From assembly GCA_964556395.1 (NCBI GenBank), contig CAZKVR010000017.1:1-12394 (forward strand): a stretch of 12,394 nt of DNA. Reading direction: 5' to 3'. Below the pieces are notes generated by a model, which searched no databases, had not been told where the DNA came from, and worked only from the letters and a program-made list of their open reading frames with translations. How positions within the stretch are numbered: position 1 is the first letter of the stretch; the number at the start of each line of letters is the position of its first letter. Origin of the DNA: WJKR01 sp964556395. Its GTDB lineage: Archaea; Nanobdellota; Nanobdellia; Woesearchaeales; WJKR01. The translations under genes and the position numbers were made by a program. This document shows positions 12,373-12,394 of this stretch, in pieces.

Positions 12373-12394
12373 ATGTCCGGTCGAAGGATTTTTG
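12373..12394 (+). CDS. Possible start of a gene cut by the window edge
   Basis: An ATG at 12373 opens MSGRRIF and runs to the end. GAGGT at 12358-12362 could serve as a ribosome binding site with a 10-base spacer, and the TATA element at 12317-12327 predicts a leader of about 25 bases. Only seven residues are visible, so the product is unknown and the transcript could instead be a non-coding RNA. Confidence 0.3.

Overview
This is a compact, GC-rich archaeal segment. The archaeal signs are the promoters and the gene content. TATA elements such as TTTTTATA, TTATAAA or CATAAAAA lie about 25-31 bases upstream of nine or ten start codons, so most genes look leaderless, and convergent genes overlap at their stop codons. 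Gene content is dominated by RNA-metabolism proteins. The long coiled-coil protein (2992-1151) combines a DUF5752-like N-terminal module with a TPR-like C-terminal hairpin, which points to a DPANN-type archaeon (Woesearchaeota/Pacearchaeota-like). That lineage call is an inference from remembered family resemblance, not from a search.

Layout: 96-1154 (+) is an RNA 3'-terminal phosphate cyclase (RtcA), convergent with the coiled-coil protein (2992-1151, -). A divergent promoter region (2993-3093) also serves a small helical protein (3094-3474, +). Next on the minus strand come an HD-domain phosphohydrolase (5109-4360) followed by a DUF1385/YqhQ-type membrane protein (4336-3464). A DEAD-box RNA helicase (5323-6552, +) follows. 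It is the one gene with a long leader, and that leader (about 5197-5316) can fold into a cloverleaf-like RNA. Then come a short unknown protein (6931-6563, -), an isolated RecA1 half of a Hel308/Ski2-type helicase (7633-6974, -), a helical protein (7748-8194, +), a Mtr4/Ski2-like RNA helicase (8238-10169, +) and a 132-residue protein of unknown function (10564-10166, -). A lower-GC islet at about 10610-11215 holds a RelE/ParE-like toxin gene broken by a one-base frameshift, followed by two tiny ORFs chained by ATGA overlaps. The window closes with an RNase D-like exonuclease carrying HRDC-like sequence (11254-12306, +) and the promoter and possible start of another gene.

Functionally, RNA 3'-end chemistry (RtcA), RNA unwinding (DEAD-box and Ski2-like helicases) and 3'-to-5' trimming (RNase D) sit within 12 kb. 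They are not one operon: each has its own promoter and strands alternate. No rRNA, tRNA, CRISPR array or transposase was recognised. The most interesting items are the structured helicase leader, the repeated CCCACTGGACAA element placed equally upstream of two minus-strand promoters, the broken toxin operon and the half-helicase.
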